From the NCBI RefSeq assembly GCF_024756255.1, contig NZ_JANUHB010000001.1, positions 62,001-126,000 of the forward strand: a DNA stretch of 64,000 bases, in the 5' to 3' direction. Origin of the DNA: Massilia agilis. Lineage in GTDB: Bacteria; Pseudomonadota; Gammaproteobacteria; Burkholderiales; Burkholderiaceae_D. Below, piece after piece: positions 63,713 through 64,000 of this stretch. The translations under genes were made by a program, and so were the position numbers. Numbering within the stretch: the first letter of the stretch is position 1; each line of letters starts with the position of its first letter. The notes beneath the pieces are model-generated. The model ran no database searches, was not told where the DNA came from, and saw only the letters and a list, made by a program, of their open reading frames with translations.

Positions 63713-64000
63713 GGCATGTTGTGCATGGCCTGGCCGGCGTCCATGGTCGGCATCATGTTGGCGTTCATGTGGTACATGACCCACAGCGAACCGGACAGCA
63801 CGATGACCAGCAGGATCGCGGTCAGGATCAGCGCCATCATGTTCCAGCCGCCCTCGGACTTCGAGTTCATGTGCAGGAAGTAGATCATGTGCACGACCAC
63901 CTGGACCGCGGCAAAGCCGAGGATCACGACCTTGGTGGTGGCGGGCGGCACAACATGGCCCATCACCAGCCAGAACGGGATGGCGGTCAGGATCACCGAC
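63709..64000 (-). CDS. cyoD: cytochrome bo3 ubiquinol oxidase subunit IV (3' part)
   Basis: The last 96 or so residues; the N-terminal third lies beyond the window. SVILTAIPFWLVMGHVVPPA, then VVILGFAAVQVVVHMIYFLHM and NSKSEGGWNMMALILTAILL match CyoD in order and spacing. Two complete helices and the end of a first are visible. Subunit IV helps stabilise the ubiquinol oxidase. The rest of cyoABC presumably lies beyond base 64000. Its stop overlaps the SURF1 start by four bases. Confidence 0.9.
   Translation of the reverse strand, partial: SVILTAIPFWLVMGHVVPPATTKVVILGFAAVQVVVHMIYFLHMNSKSEGGWNMMALILTAILLVIVLSGSLWVMYHMNANMMPTMDAGQAMHNMP

Overview
The window is a GC-rich chromosomal segment with dense, often overlapping genes. 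Gene content and protein similarity suggest an aerobic betaproteobacterium of the Burkholderiales, most like the Oxalobacteraceae (Massilia/Telluria/Duganella type). Pointers are the nadA-nadC pair, a YbiT-type ABC-F ATPase, QueE with the CX14CX2C radical-SAM motif, a DUF2863-type protein, a PHA synthase, several PAS-rich hybrid kinases, and a cyo oxidase operon end followed by SURF1 and RegBA. The taxonomic placement is inference from memory of these families. No tRNA, rRNA, prophage, insertion sequence or CRISPR array was seen.

Layout. 1-10.6 kb: housekeeping, with the end of an alpha/beta hydrolase, NAD synthesis (nadC, nadA), ybiT, an MFS transporter, a four-frame overlapping run (hydrolase, LD-carboxypeptidase, PuuB-like oxidase) and the tRNA wobble-modification cluster queE-queD-tadA. 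10.7-28.3 kb: signalling and stress, with a HisKA_3 kinase, a PAS-GGDEF cyclase, two DUF2382 stress proteins, an orphan PHA synthase, an exported nuclease, small membrane proteins, two large hybrid histidine kinases converging on a NUDIX gene, an MscS channel and a Gly/Asn-rich KGG-type stress protein. 28.5-45 kb: a BBE-type flavoprotein, a chemoreceptor, a glycosyltransferase fused to a UDP-galactopyranose-mutase-like flavoprotein, a DUF2863-type protein, a purine permease, a DUF481 outer-membrane protein, DoxX, an MHS transporter with thioredoxin, DUF3606, a second MscS and PBP1A. 45-60.8 kb: MarR, a YbdK ligase with a CPA2 antiporter behind a structured leader, then an accessory stretch with a lipoprotein phosphoesterase, a TonB-dependent receptor, a sulfite dehydrogenase plus cytochrome c, a radical-SAM sulfatase maturase, its Cys-type sulfatase, an outer-membrane channel, a lipoprotein hydrolase and a LuxR regulator. 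60.9-64 kb: RegA, RegB, SURF1 and the end of cyoD, forming a respiratory module.

Two families of dispersed palindromic repeats punctuate the window. Family A (core GTAGGGTGGGC...GCCCACCCTAC, seven copies) and family B (core GTCGTCCCCGCG...CGCGGGGACGAC, four copies) are mostly paired inverted hairpins at gene 3' ends, often between convergent genes. In two places a family A copy supplies the stop codon of the neighbouring gene.

The most unusual items are the repeat families and their use as stop codons, the 874-residue glycosyltransferase-mutase fusion, a degenerate receiver domain at the front of one hybrid kinase, the sulfur-related accessory stretch, and the terminator-bearing leader before the antiporter.
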